Of a stretch of DNA of 64,000 bases, positions 36,180-45,410 are shown one piece after another. The position numbers and the translations under genes are program-made. The stretch's first letter is position 1. Every line of letters starts with the position of its first letter. This DNA comes from Porphyromonas gingivalis ATCC 33277. GTDB taxonomy: Bacteria; Bacteroidota; Bacteroidia; Bacteroidales; Porphyromonadaceae. Location: positions 1,288,501-1,352,500 of the forward strand of contig NC_010729.1 in the NCBI RefSeq assembly GCF_000010505.1, written 5' to 3'. The notes under the pieces were generated by a model. The model was not told the origin of the DNA. It saw nothing but the letters and a program-made list of their open reading frames with translations, and ran no database searches.

Positions 36180-36665
36180 ATGGCAGATAAGTCTATACAA
36201 TTTTCTTTGACCGAGCGTAATCTTCTCGGTAAGGATGGCAAGCGGCACAAGATGCAAGTCGCAGTGCCGACGGGTCGCAAGCGGATCGGATTCCGCAGTT
36301 TCTGTGCACGCGTGGCCAAGTCCACCACTTTCAACGAGCAGGAAGTGGCAGCAGTATTGAACTACGCTACCGGAATCGCCAAAGACATCGTTTCGGAAGG
36401 CGACATCGTCGAGTTCGGAGACCTCGGCACTCTCAGCCCTACCTTCAAGAGCAAAGCAGTGCCGCTAAACGAGAAATTCCGTGCTCAAGAGCACATCCTC
36501 GCACCGGCAGTCCGTCTCACGCCCTCGAAGAAGTACTTCACCCTCATGAATGTCACCTTCGAGCAGATCAAGCCTAAGAAGGAAAACACAGAAAATCCTC
36601 CCTCCGACACGGGCGGTTCCACGCCCTCCGCTCCCGAACAGGGCGGTGGTAGTGGCGGTTTGTAA
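36180..36665 (+). CDS. HU-related histone-like DNA-binding protein 1 (HU_rel / HU-HIG type)
   Basis: A 161-residue protein starting MADKSIQFSLTERN. The middle carries an HU fold with GRKRIGFRSFCARVAKSTTFNEQEV and the GDIVEFGDLGTLSPTFKSKA turn; it is longer than HU and ends in a glycine/proline-rich tail. This is the HU_rel family (TIGR01201 as I recall it), noted for many copies in P. gingivalis. The ATG lies 5 bp from an IS end; a GTG inside the IS terminal repeat (36162) is also in frame but would add foreign residues. The IS end supplies AAAGG 10 bp upstream. Whether the gene is still expressed is unclear. Compare the intact-context paralogue at 45781. Confidence 0.9.
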   Translation: MADKSIQFSLTERNLLGKDGKRHKMQVAVPTGRKRIGFRSFCARVAKSTTFNEQEVAAVLNYATGIAKDIVSEGDIVEFGDLGTLSPTFKSKAVPLNEKFRAQEHILAPAVRLTPSKKYFTLMNVTFEQIKPKKENTENPPSDTGGSTPSAPEQGGGSGGL

Positions 36666-36922
36666 TCCGTCATCGCTCAAATTCATTAGCAGAGAAGGCC
36701 CCGCGCCTTCTCTGTTATTAAAGATCGAGAAAAAACTACTAGTACTAAAGGTGTTTTCTCTGAAAAGTGTCGCGGGAATTTTGGCGCATAAACCAGTCCG
36801 ATATGAAATGGCGTATGTTGCATTTTGCCCCACATCGCTCATCGGAAAATGGAACCTATGACCAATCCGGCTTTAATTGCTCTCTTTTTTGTTCTTTTGT
36901 GCAGAAACAAGGTTGTAGGACG

Positions 36923-37909
36923 ATGATACAGCTAACTACCCCCGTTGAGAATCCGGTAATAAGAGAGAGGTTGATCTCTTATGCCAATAAGCTCTTTTTC
37001 GTTGGTTCCTGTTTCAGTTTGGAAGTTGGTTCCTATATGCGTCAAGCCGGATTTCGCACAGAGATCAATCCTTTTGGGATCATGTACAATCCCCTGTCTA
37101 TTGCCGGATGTATCGGCCGATTGCTCGATCCTGTACCTTATCAGGCAGAAGAGTTGTTCGAATACGACGGTTTATTTCATAGTTTCGATCATCACGGAGC
37201 TTTTTCTCATGCAAAAAAAGAAGAAACCCTGCAGCATCTCAATGACAGCCTACATGCCGGTCACGAGGCTTTGCTTCGTTCCGACAGGCTTTTCTTTACG
37301 TGGGGGACGGCCTTCGTCTACAACTATGTCAGTGCCAATAAGGTAGTGGCTAATTGTCATAAACTGCCCGAACGCCTCTTTCGCAGGCAGATGGTCGGCA
37401 TTGACGACTTACTGGCCGTCTGGATCCCTCTCATAGAGCGACTGCTGAGTTCTTCTCCCGATCGTAAAATCATTCTTACGGTCAGCCCCGTACGTCATCT
37501 TCGCGATGGAGCTGTAGGAAATCAGCAAAGCAAAGCCACTCTTGTCCTTTTCTGTAAGGCATTGACAGAGCGTTTCCCCGAACATCTTTATTATTTCCCT
37601 GCCTATGAGATAATGATGGACGAACTGCGTGACTATCGCTACTATGCAGACGATATGACTCATCCATCCTCTTTGGCTGTTTCGATCATACGCGAACGCT
37701 TTGCCGATATTTTCGTGGAAAAGGATCATCGAGAGGCTATGGATGCCTGTCTCAAACTCCGACGCCGCATGGCACACAGGCCTTTACATCCTGACAGCCC
37801 TGATGCTATGCTCTTTGAAGCGCAAACGCAGACACTCGTCAGTGCATTGCTGCGTAAGTATCCGGATTTAGTTTTAGACGATATTGCGGGCGAAATGGTG
37901 GAATCTTAG
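36923..37909 (+). CDS. GSCFA-domain protein
   Basis: From the ATG at 36923 the protein is 328 residues. The family name-giving motif is present as FVGSCFSLEVG (residues 27-37), followed by the NPFGIMYNPLSI stretch and a C-terminal DDMTHPSSLA block, which resembles the Ser/His catalytic ends of GDSL-type esterases. The in-frame upstream extension to 36767 does not match the family and is rejected. Function is unproven; an esterase or acyltransferase of the SGNH kind is plausible. It is 36 bp ahead of the MurF-Alr fusion gene. Confidence 0.88.
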   Translation: MIQLTTPVENPVIRERLISYANKLFFVGSCFSLEVGSYMRQAGFRTEINPFGIMYNPLSIAGCIGRLLDPVPYQAEELFEYDGLFHSFDHHGAFSHAKKEETLQHLNDSLHAGHEALLRSDRLFFTWGTAFVYNYVSANKVVANCHKLPERLFRRQMVGIDDLLAVWIPLIERLLSSSPDRKIILTVSPVRHLRDGAVGNQQSKATLVLFCKALTERFPEHLYYFPAYEIMMDELRDYRYYADDMTHPSSLAVSIIRERFADIFVEKDHREAMDACLKLRRRMAHRPLHPDSPDAMLFEAQTQTLVSALLRKYPDLVLDDIAGEMVES

Positions 37910-37944
37910 TATTCCAAAGTCACTTTGATAGAATATTTTCGACC

Positions 37945-40416
37945 ATGTTTCTTTTCTCCGAACTATGCAGACGTTTATCCCCTGATGCGGTAAGAATCGT
38001 TAGCGATCACCGGATCGTCCATTTGCTTACCGATAGCCGTACGCTGTCCGAACCTGCTACTACTCTCTTCTTCGCCTTACGCACCACATCGGGCGATGGC
38101 CATTTGTATATTCGAGATCTATATGATAAAGGAGTAAGGAGTTTTGTCATTTCGGATCCCTCCAAAGATTTGATGGAGAAAATGCCGCAAGCGAATTGGA
38201 TGCGCGTGGCTCATCCGTTGGACGCTCTACAACGGATAGCCGCACTAAGGCGTTCTATGTTCGATATTCCTGTGATAGGAATTACCGGAAGCAATGGCAA
38301 GACAATCGTCAAAGAGTTCCTTTATCAGTTATTGCGCAAGGACTATCGCATTGTCCGCTCGCCCCGAAGCTATAACTCGCAGATCGGAGTACCTCTTTCC
38401 GTATGGCAAATGGCGGAGGAACACACTCTCGGTATATTTGAAGCCGGCATATCGCAAATGGGGGAAATGGAACGTTTGGAGAGCATAATATGCCCCTCGT
38501 ATGGTATCATTACGAATATAGGAGGTGCTCATCAGGAGAATTTCCCGGATATAAAAACGAAACTGGAGGAAAAGCTTCGCTTGTTCCCCCATTGTCATAC
38601 TATTGTCTATAACGGCGACTGCGAAGAGATAGCTGCTGCTATCTCTTTCTGCGGTTTGGCAAGAGCCGGAGTTTCATGGAGCCGGACGAAGCCCGAAGCT
38701 CATTTGTATGTGTGCAGATTGGAATCGAAAGATAATCGCACCGAGATTGATTTTCGGTGTCTCGGCAAAGATTATTCTCTTGTGCTACCATTCACAGATG
38801 CTGCTTCCATAGAAGATATCATCCATTGCATCACGCTGATTTCTGTACTGTGTCCGGAGGTCTTATCTGCTCGAAAGCGGTTTGCGAGTTTAGAGCCTGT
38901 AGAAATGCGAATGGAGGTTAAGGCCGGAGATCATGGCAATACGATCATCAATGACGTTTACAGTAATGATGTCTATTCGCTTACGCTGGCCTTGGATTTC
39001 CAACGAAGACGTACTGCCGAAACATGCCTAAAGAAAGTGTTGATACTGTCCGACATCTTGCAAAGCGGAATGCCTCCCGAAGAATTGTACAGACATGTGG
39101 CAGGACAATTACAAGTCTATGCTCTTGACTTTTTCGTCGGCATCGGAGAGGAAATAGCCTCGCATCGCACTTGTTTTGCCGGCATGTCTGCCGTTTTTTT
39201 CAAAGATGTTGCTGCATTCTTGACATCCGGTGAGATAGAGCGCTTCTCCAACAGCTGTATTCTGCTCAAAGGTGCACGCAAGTATCGCTTCGAACAGATT
39301 ACGGAGCGACTTGTACAACAGGTGCACGAAACTGCGCTAAGGATCAATCTGTCAGCTATCATCCACAATCTTAATTTCTATCGGAATTTAGTTCCATCAG
39401 GCACCAAAACCATCTGCATGGTCAAGGCTCAGGGCTATGGCGTAGGCTCTTACGAACTTGTCAAAACCCTGCAGGAGCATCGTGTGGATTATATAGCTGT
39501 AGCCGTAGCGGACGAAGGCAAAGAACTAAGAGAGCGAGGTATCAGTATGCCTATCGTGGTCATGAACCCCCAAAGGAATGCCTTTCAGACACTCATAGAC
39601 TACGGATTAGAGCCTGAGATTTATAGCTTTGCCCTTCTCGCTTCTTTTTCGGAAACGGTCGTACGCAACGGCCTCGTGGGCTATCCTGTTCATATCAAAA
39701 TCGACACGGGAATGCACCGGCTTGGTTTTTTACCGTCTGATATGACACGACTCGGTGAGATTCTTGCCAAAGATGCCGGACTGAGCATTCGCTCTGTATT
39801 TACTCATCTTGCAGGTGCCGACGATCCTGATTTGGATGATTTTACGCGATCTCAACTGCTGTCTTTCGATGCTGCTTTCGCCTCTCTCTCCTCTTTATTA
39901 GGCTATATACCTCTCCGTCATGTATTGAATACGGCAGGGGTAGAGCGTTTTGCCGACTACCATGCCGACATGATTCGTCTTGGCATCGGCTTGTATGGAG
40001 TAACGGCATCCGGCGTACAAGGATTGAGACCGGTAGCCACCCTGATGACTACAATTTTGCAGATCAAGGATATTTCTTCGAGCGATACGGTCGGATATGG
40101 ACGTAAAGGACGGGTACAACAACCATCTCGAATAGCTATTATACCTATCGGTTATGCCGATGGCTTGGATAGACGTTTGAGTTGTGGAGTAGGAGAAGTA
40201 CTTGTGCGTGGACATCGCTGTCCTATAGTAGGGAATGTCTGTATGGATATCTGTATGATAGATGTTACCGGTATGCCGGCAGAAGAGGGAGACCCTGTCG
40301 TTGTATTCGGAGAAGAACTCCCGATCGAAGAAGTTGCCCATAAGATGAATACTATCCCCTATGAGGTGCTCACGGGTATCTCGCCTCGTGTTCGCAGAGT
40401 TTATTTCCAAGAGTAG
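37945..40416 (+). CDS. MurF-like / alanine racemase fusion protein
   Basis: An 823-residue two-domain protein. Residues 1-450 are MurF-like: ITGSNGKTIVKEF (P-loop), FEAGISQMGEME and TNIGGAHQENF. Residues 455-823 are an alanine racemase: the PLP lysine lies in CMVKAQGYGVG, IDTGMHRLGF and RLGIGLYG follow, and the C-terminus has MIDVTGMPAEEGDPVVVFGE. Such fusions are known from Bacteroidetes and join the making of D-Ala with its use in the peptidoglycan precursor. A separate full MurF is encoded at 49835, so the MurF half here may be a regulatory or partly degenerate copy. Confidence 0.94.
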   Translation: MFLFSELCRRLSPDAVRIVSDHRIVHLLTDSRTLSEPATTLFFALRTTSGDGHLYIRDLYDKGVRSFVISDPSKDLMEKMPQANWMRVAHPLDALQRIAALRRSMFDIPVIGITGSNGKTIVKEFLYQLLRKDYRIVRSPRSYNSQIGVPLSVWQMAEEHTLGIFEAGISQMGEMERLESIICPSYGIITNIGGAHQENFPDIKTKLEEKLRLFPHCHTIVYNGDCEEIAAAISFCGLARAGVSWSRTKPEAHLYVCRLESKDNRTEIDFRCLGKDYSLVLPFTDAASIEDIIHCITLISVLCPEVLSARKRFASLEPVEMRMEVKAGDHGNTIINDVYSNDVYSLTLALDFQRRRTAETCLKKVLILSDILQSGMPPEELYRHVAGQLQVYALDFFVGIGEEIASHRTCFAGMSAVFFKDVAAFLTSGEIERFSNSCILLKGARKYRFEQITERLVQQVHETALRINLSAIIHNLNFYRNLVPSGTKTICMVKAQGYGVGSYELVKTLQEHRVDYIAVAVADEGKELRERGISMPIVVMNPQRNAFQTLIDYGLEPEIYSFALLASFSETVVRNGLVGYPVHIKIDTGMHRLGFLPSDMTRLGEILAKDAGLSIRSVFTHLAGADDPDLDDFTRSQLLSFDAAFASLSSLLGYIPLRHVLNTAGVERFADYHADMIRLGIGLYGVTASGVQGLRPVATLMTTILQIKDISSSDTVGYGRKGRVQQPSRIAIIPIGYADGLDRRLSCGVGEVLVRGHRCPIVGNVCMDICMIDVTGMPAEEGDPVVVFGEELPIEEVAHKMNTIPYEVLTGISPRVRRVYFQE

Positions 40417-40476
40417 TATACATCTTTTTTATTTTCCACTCCTTTACTCTGTGATAATATAGTATGAAGATGAATA

Positions 40477-40500
40477 TTTCTACGTATATATACGTAGAAA
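40477..40500. promoter_or_regulatory. 24-bp perfect palindrome
   Basis: A perfect palindrome centred between 40488 and 40489 with half-site TTTCTACGTATA. It lies 61 bp after the MurF-Alr stop and 41 bp before the -7 element at 40541. As DNA it could be an operator; as RNA it would fold into a 12-bp stem with little or no loop. Confidence 0.6.
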
Positions 40501-40540
40501 AATACAGAGGAACTCGTAGAGAATCTCTTTAAATACCTCT

Positions 40541-40664
40541 TACCTTTGCGATAGATAAAAACAGAGATGCTGTTTTAGGAAAATATCTTTACTTATTCCT
40601 CAATAGTGTTTTTATTTGTAATGGGTGCGCGCGGGATTGCTTATATAAGCAATCCCGTTTTATT
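40541..40664 (+). ncRNA. Candidate small RNA (about 100 nt)
   Basis: TACCTTTG at 40541-40548 is a good -7 element, and a 26-bp perfect inverted repeat (40632-40657, half-site CGGGATTGCTTAT) followed by TTTTATT is a strong intrinsic terminator. A transcript would run from about 40555 to 40661. No gene lies between them; the longest frame is a few codons. It does not fold as a tRNA by inspection and no known RNA family was recognised. A proper -33 element is missing, so promoter strength is uncertain. Confidence 0.45.
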
Positions 40665-40723
40665 AAGGATTTTGTTTATCTGTGAAGAACGCCCCATTTC
40701 TTATGTTTTGTTCAGGGGATAAA

Positions 40724-41947
40724 TTACTCTGCCTTACGAAGTAATAACAACACCTTTTTTCCATCTGCCATTGTCGTACCCATCAGTGTCTTTTCCCCAC
40801 CGTCTGCCATCTTGCTGCGCTGCCTCAGCTCGATCGGAGAAAGAGGAAAGTTGCGACAGCTGATGGAAGCCCGTGGCACTACCTTACCAAGCTGTTTGAG
40901 TACGGAAGTGGAAAAAGGAATAATTTCTTCCAGAACAAAGGTACGCCCGGGGAAAGCTGATTCATATGCTTCCGACGTGTATAGATGGCTGTTGGGATGC
41001 AGTTTACGTAAACCAAGGCGGTAGGCTACGGTCTTGAAGGCCCCTGCTTTGAACAACGCGGTATGCGGCTCATATACGTACTTGTCGATCGAATCGGCAT
41101 ACGGAACCGAGATGCTTCTCTCTTCTTCCATTGTAAAGATGAAAGGTATTACGGTATCTTCCGAAAGAAGATTGACTGCATGGATCGGTACTTTTTCGGG
41201 AGGAATAGTAGCTTCGTTTAAGGACATTCTGACCAATAATTCTTTTACCTCTCCGTGGGCGGCCACTACATGCAGCTCTTGTACGTGCGGAAGAGACTGA
41301 AGCGTGTCCCACAGGTCGATCATAGGAGACAGTTTGGCCAAGATACTGCTACAGAACGGCAGCAATTCGGCAGCCAATGGGATGAGATCCGGCTCGCAGT
41401 CGGCTATGGCATAGACGCGCTTATCCGCTCCTGACCTTCTGGCGGGATCCACGTAGATATAGTCGGAGTGAAAAGTCTTTATCAGCGGTAAATACTCTTT
41501 GAAATCCCCTGTTAGGATATTTAGATCTTTCCCTTCGTTGAGTAATAGCGGTATGTTGTGCCGTGCTGCAACAGCCGTTTCATCATTTCGCTCGATATAT
41601 ATGCCTTGGGATGCTTTGGACATCAAGGCTATGAAATCGATGCCGAGTCCGCCGGTCAGATCCACCACTTTAGTCCCTTCTCTTATGAAACGGCTTTTGT
41701 ACGAACTCGTGACAGCTCCGGAGGATTGCTCCAAAGAGAGCCGTGAAGGAATATACAGAGAACTGATACCGGGCCATTGAGGCAGCTTGTTCCTCAGACG
41801 AGGCCAAAGTTCTATCTGGGTAGCCACTGCAGCCCGGTACTCCGGAGGAATATCATTGCTCCCCAACAGAATTCTGTCGGGTGATTGATTGGCATAGAGC
41901 TTAGCCCATCGCGTAATGGCGAGAATCTCTTTTTCGTCGAATAGCAT
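40724..41947 (-). CDS. THUMP-like class I methyltransferase (PG_1098 family)
   Basis: A 407-residue protein. A central SAM fold is seen in VVDLTGGLGIDFIALMSKA and DYIYVDPARRSGADKRVYAI (the DPAR catalytic-type motif of N-methyltransferases), with N- and C-terminal ferredoxin-like / THUMP-like domains. I recall this family being defined by P. gingivalis PG_1098. RNA methylation is likely but the target is unknown. Two tRNA genes lie directly upstream on the same strand. Confidence 0.85.
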   Translation of the reverse strand: MLFDEKEILAITRWAKLYANQSPDRILLGSNDIPPEYRAAVATQIELWPRLRNKLPQWPGISSLYIPSRLSLEQSSGAVTSSYKSRFIREGTKVVDLTGGLGIDFIALMSKASQGIYIERNDETAVAARHNIPLLLNEGKDLNILTGDFKEYLPLIKTFHSDYIYVDPARRSGADKRVYAIADCEPDLIPLAAELLPFCSSILAKLSPMIDLWDTLQSLPHVQELHVVAAHGEVKELLVRMSLNEATIPPEKVPIHAVNLLSEDTVIPFIFTMEEERSISVPYADSIDKYVYEPHTALFKAGAFKTVAYRLGLRKLHPNSHLYTSEAYESAFPGRTFVLEEIIPFSTSVLKQLGKVVPRASISCRNFPLSPIELRQRSKMADGGEKTLMGTTMADGKKVLLLLRKAE

Positions 41948-42007
41948 CGTCCGTACGTAATATACTGAAAGAGGGAACCCTTCGAATGGATTCCCTCAGA
42001 GACTATG

Positions 42008-42081
42008 TGACCGCGACAGGATTCAAACCTGTAACCGGCTGATCCGTAGTCAGCTACTCTATTCAGTTGAGCTACGCGGCC
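42008..42081 (-). tRNA. tRNA-Arg (ACG), copy A
   Basis: A 74-nt cloverleaf on the minus strand. Acceptor GGCCGCG pairs with CGCGGTC (one G-T pair), anticodon stem GCTGA/TCAGC encloses the loop CTACGGA with anticodon ACG, and the T arm is ACAGG-TTTGAAT-CCTGT. The CCA end is not encoded. It lies 35 bp from the second, identical copy. Confidence 0.95.
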
Positions 42082-42116
42082 ATCGCAAAAGCCTGAAACA
42101 ATAGAAGGAGAAAAAG

Positions 42117-42190
42117 TGACCGCGACAGGATTCAAACCTGTAACCGGCTGATCCGTAGTCAGCTACTCTATTCAGTTGAGCTACGCGGCC
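42117..42190 (-). tRNA. tRNA-Arg (ACG), copy B
   Basis: A 74-nt cloverleaf identical to copy A in every position read here, with anticodon ACG. It is first in transcription order, 25 bp downstream of a strong promoter match at 42215-42245. Confidence 0.95.
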
Positions 42191-42214
42191 GTTCTTTTTT
42201 CTTTGTTTCGGGTG

Positions 42215-42245
42215 CAAATATAGTGGTTTTATCAATAGATGCAAC
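42215..42245 (-). promoter_or_regulatory. Promoter of the tandem tRNA-Arg genes
   Basis: On the minus strand GTTG (42245-42242) and TATATTTG (42222-42215) are 19 bp apart, an excellent Bacteroidetes-type promoter. It points into the tRNA pair. Confidence 0.75.
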
Positions 42246-42284
42246 ATCCCGAACGGTTTTTTCCCTTTTTGCCGGTGTAAGTTT

Positions 42285-43109
42285 CTATTTCTTGGGAGGC
42301 TTTTGCTTCATGCTTTCGGAGGCGATACGGACAGATCCATGGCGAAGGAGGAGGGTGCGGGCATCTTCGTAGGAGAGGTCGAACTCACTCATCAGCATGC
42401 GCGTGCCCCGATCGATCAGCTTGTTGTTGCTGAGTTGCATATTGACCATGCGATTGCCCTTTACCCGCCCGAGACGAATCATTATGGAAGTGCTGATCAT
42501 ATTCAGGATCATTTTCTGCGCCGTACCGGATTTCATCCGTGAGCTACCCGTCACGTATTCCGGGCCTACTATCACTTCAATGGGATAATCCGCTTCGGCA
42601 GCCAGCGGAGATCCGATATTGCTACAGATACATCCCGTCAGGATTCCATGTCTGCGCGCTTCTCGCAAGGCTCCGATCACATAGGGTGTAGTCCCCGATG
42701 CCGCTATACCGATGACCGTATCGGAGGAGTTCACTCCGTGGCTCAAAAGTTCTTCCCAGCCGCGCTCGGTGTTGTCTTCCGCTTTCTCTACCGGATTACG
42801 CAGGGCACGATCCCCTCCGGCGATCAGCCCGATGACGAATGTGGGGGGCATACCGAATGTGGGAGGGATCTCCGAAGCATCCAAGACGCCCAAGCGGCCG
42901 CTGGTGCCGGCTCCCATGTAGAAGAGTCGCCCACCCTGCTCCATGCGTGGTACGATTTGTTCGACCAGTCGTTCGATCATCGGAATAGTCCGGCTGACGG
43001 CTTCGGCCACTTTCCTGTCCTCGCGGTTGATGTCTTCGAGGATCTCTCTGGTCGACTTTTCTTCCAGTCGGTCGTACAGGGAAGGCTGTTCGGTAATCTT
43101 TTCAAACAT
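42285..43109 (-). CDS. murQ: N-acetylmuramic acid 6-phosphate etherase
   Basis: A 274-residue SIS-domain protein. MGAGTSGRLGVLDASEIPPTFG, GIAASGTTPYVIGALREA and TGSSRMKSGTAQKMILNM are the MurQ signatures. It splits MurNAc-6-phosphate into GlcNAc-6-phosphate and lactate in the cytoplasm. The start overlaps the 3' end of the kinase gene by 8 bp, as part of a three-gene salvage operon. Confidence 0.95.
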   Translation of the reverse strand: MFEKITEQPSLYDRLEEKSTREILEDINREDRKVAEAVSRTIPMIERLVEQIVPRMEQGGRLFYMGAGTSGRLGVLDASEIPPTFGMPPTFVIGLIAGGDRALRNPVEKAEDNTERGWEELLSHGVNSSDTVIGIAASGTTPYVIGALREARRHGILTGCICSNIGSPLAAEADYPIEVIVGPEYVTGSSRMKSGTAQKMILNMISTSIMIRLGRVKGNRMVNMQLSNNKLIDRGTRMLMSEFDLSYEDARTLLLRHGSVRIASESMKQKPPKK

Positions 43110-43953
43110 GATCGTTGCAGTGATATTGTATAAGTCCCTCCATCGGACTTTGCAGTACCGATCCGAGCGTTAAGCCTCTTTTTTTGATGATGCTACTCAA
43201 CACTTCCCGATAATGAAAGGCTACAGAGCCGATGAAGTGGAGGGGGAGATCAGGACGATTGTATCGGAGCACGTTGCGCACAAGAAAGTCGTCGAAACTA
43301 TTCTGTACAAGGCTATATACAGCCGGAATGTCCATATGCTGCAAAATGAAAGGGGAGAATCCGGCCAAGAAGCGATTGGGGAAAGGCTTTCGATAGACAC
43401 TCTCGATAATATCGGCAGACGTCAGGCCATACTCCTGCAGGAAAGCTTCGCACAGCCCCTCCGGCATCTGCCCCTTGAGAAGGCTGCCGATGAACAGTCG
43501 TCCCAATACGGCTCCGCTCCCTTCATCTCCGAGGATATAGCCCAGTGGGGAAACGTTGGCTTTGATCTCCCGACCATCGAACAGACAGGAATTGGAGCCC
43601 GTACCCAATATGCAGGCTATCCCCTCGGAATCGCCACAGAGAGCACGGGCTGCACCGAGCATATCGCCGGCGACTTCGATGTGGTCACAGTGGGGCAGCA
43701 TACTGTCCAAGGCTTCATATAGCATAGGGGCTTTGGCCGGTGTACACCCTGCACCGTAGAAATATACAGCTCGGATAGAGGAGGCTTTTTGGCCTATGGT
43801 CGGCAGGACTTCCGAACGCAGGGCAGTGTCTATTTCGTTCCTATCCTGCTGAAAGGGATTGATACCTGACATTTGGAATCGTCCGAGGTCTTTTCCTTCG
43901 GCGGCTATGCACCAATCCGTCTTGGTGGAACCGCTGTCTCCAATCAGAATCAT
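43102..43953 (-). CDS. Amino sugar kinase, BadF/BadG (MurK-like)
   Basis: A 283-residue ASKHA-fold kinase. MILIGDSGSTKTDWCIA is the phosphate-1 loop, ACILGTGSNSCLFDG the phosphate-2 loop, and LGYILGDEGSGAVLG the substrate region of the N-acetylglucosamine kinase group. Placed between a transporter and murQ, it most likely phosphorylates MurNAc to MurNAc-6-phosphate, as MurK does in Tannerella forsythia. GlcNAc kinase activity is possible as well. It overlaps both neighbours. Confidence 0.88.
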   Translation of the reverse strand: MILIGDSGSTKTDWCIAAEGKDLGRFQMSGINPFQQDRNEIDTALRSEVLPTIGQKASSIRAVYFYGAGCTPAKAPMLYEALDSMLPHCDHIEVAGDMLGAARALCGDSEGIACILGTGSNSCLFDGREIKANVSPLGYILGDEGSGAVLGRLFIGSLLKGQMPEGLCEAFLQEYGLTSADIIESVYRKPFPNRFLAGFSPFILQHMDIPAVYSLVQNSFDDFLVRNVLRYNRPDLPLHFIGSVAFHYREVLSSIIKKRGLTLGSVLQSPMEGLIQYHCNDHV

Positions 43954-45410
43954 GATCGTATTTCTTTTTTCCGGCTCAACAATGCCAGACCTATGGCGGT
44001 AAAGAAGGCATTGAAGATGAGGAGTTCGTAACTGAATTTATAGCCGCCGAACCATTGCTCCGAATGGCTCTGGAGAATGTAGCAGAGCACCGGAGCGACA
44101 AGGGCTGCCAGAGGGACGTATCTGTCCCGTACTGCCCTTTTGGTGGCGATGCCGAAGAAAAACAGTCCCAATATCGGCCCATAAGTGTAACTGGCCAGTA
44201 CGTAGACGGCATCGATGACGCTCGTGTTGCTTACCATATTAAAGAAGTATATGACCAGCCCCATGACGACAGCCATGCCGATGTGCACGCGATGGCGTAT
44301 ACGAGCCGATTGCTCTTCGCTTCGGTGGCTGTGTGCTTGGAGGATGTCCAGCGTGAACGAAGTAGTCAGAGCCGTCAGGGCCGAACCGGCTGCAGAGAAA
44401 GCCGACGACACCAGTCCCAATATAAACAGGATGCCTACAACAGGCGGAAAATAGCTGCCCGTGGCCAAGAGAGGGAATAGCTCATCGCTTTTGGACGGAT
44501 GCGGGATGCCGTGGCTGTCGGCATAGGTATAGAGCAGGGTACCGAGCATGAGGAAGAGTGCTATGATGAAGAATTGCATCACGCCGCCGGTGAGGACATT
44601 CTTCTGCGAATCGCGGTAGTTCTTGCAGCTCAGATTGCGCTGCATCATGTCCTGATCCAACCCCGTCATAGCTATTACGGTGAATACGCCTGCCAGAAAC
44701 TGCTTGAAGAAATAGCGTTTGTCGTTCACGTCATCGAAGAAAAACATACGGGAGTAGTCGCTCCCGCCGATAAGGTCGGCCACCCCTCCCCATTTGTCGC
44801 CCAAGTCGGCGGAAATATAGGCGATGCAGAGTACGACCGAGACGATGAGGCAGAGGGTCTTGAACGAATCGGTCCAGATCAGCGATTTCACTCCGCCCTT
44901 GAACGTATATAGCCAGACGAAGAGCATCGTCAGGCACACATTGGCCATAAAAGGCCATCCGAACGGTTCGAATACGATCAGTTGGAGCGTCAGGCATACG
45001 AGAAAAAGCCGGACAGCCGCACCGAGCATCTTGGAGATGAAGAAAAACCATGCCCCCGTCTTGTAGGACGAGAATCCGAACCGCTCTTGCAAGTAGCCGT
45101 AAATGGACATCAGATTCATCCGGTAGAAGAGAGGGATCAGTACGAAGGCAATAATCAGTTGTCCGGTCACAAAGCCCAGTACCATCTGCAGGTAGGAGAA
45201 TCCGCTGCCGGCCACCATGCCCGGCACGGATACGAAGGTTACTCCCGATATACCGGAGCCGATCATGGCAAAAGCCACCATGTACCACGGGGATTTGCGA
45301 TTGCCCACAAAGAAGCCGGCATTATCCGCTTTGCGGCCCGTGACAAAGGAAATACCGAAAAGGAAGACGAAATAGACGATAACGGTCAGAATAGCTACGA
45401 GAGGACTCAT
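43950..45410 (-). CDS. Sodium:solute symporter, probable MurNAc transporter (MurT-like)
   Basis: A 486-residue SSS-family membrane protein with about 13 hydrophobic segments. GSGISGVTFVSVPG and LGFVTGQLIIAFVLIPLFYR lie in the conserved early helices; the sodium-site region near ASAFSAAGSALTALTTSF matches the family. It heads the operon with the kinase (4-bp ATGA overlap) and murQ. By analogy with the murTKQ operon of Tannerella forsythia it probably imports MurNAc; substrate is inferred from context only. Confidence 0.88.
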   Translation of the reverse strand: MSPLVAILTVIVYFVFLFGISFVTGRKADNAGFFVGNRKSPWYMVAFAMIGSGISGVTFVSVPGMVAGSGFSYLQMVLGFVTGQLIIAFVLIPLFYRMNLMSIYGYLQERFGFSSYKTGAWFFFISKMLGAAVRLFLVCLTLQLIVFEPFGWPFMANVCLTMLFVWLYTFKGGVKSLIWTDSFKTLCLIVSVVLCIAYISADLGDKWGGVADLIGGSDYSRMFFFDDVNDKRYFFKQFLAGVFTVIAMTGLDQDMMQRNLSCKNYRDSQKNVLTGGVMQFFIIALFLMLGTLLYTYADSHGIPHPSKSDELFPLLATGSYFPPVVGILFILGLVSSAFSAAGSALTALTTSFTLDILQAHSHRSEEQSARIRHRVHIGMAVVMGLVIYFFNMVSNTSVIDAVYVLASYTYGPILGLFFFGIATKRAVRDRYVPLAALVAPVLCYILQSHSEQWFGGYKFSYELLIFNAFFTAIGLALLSRKKEIRS

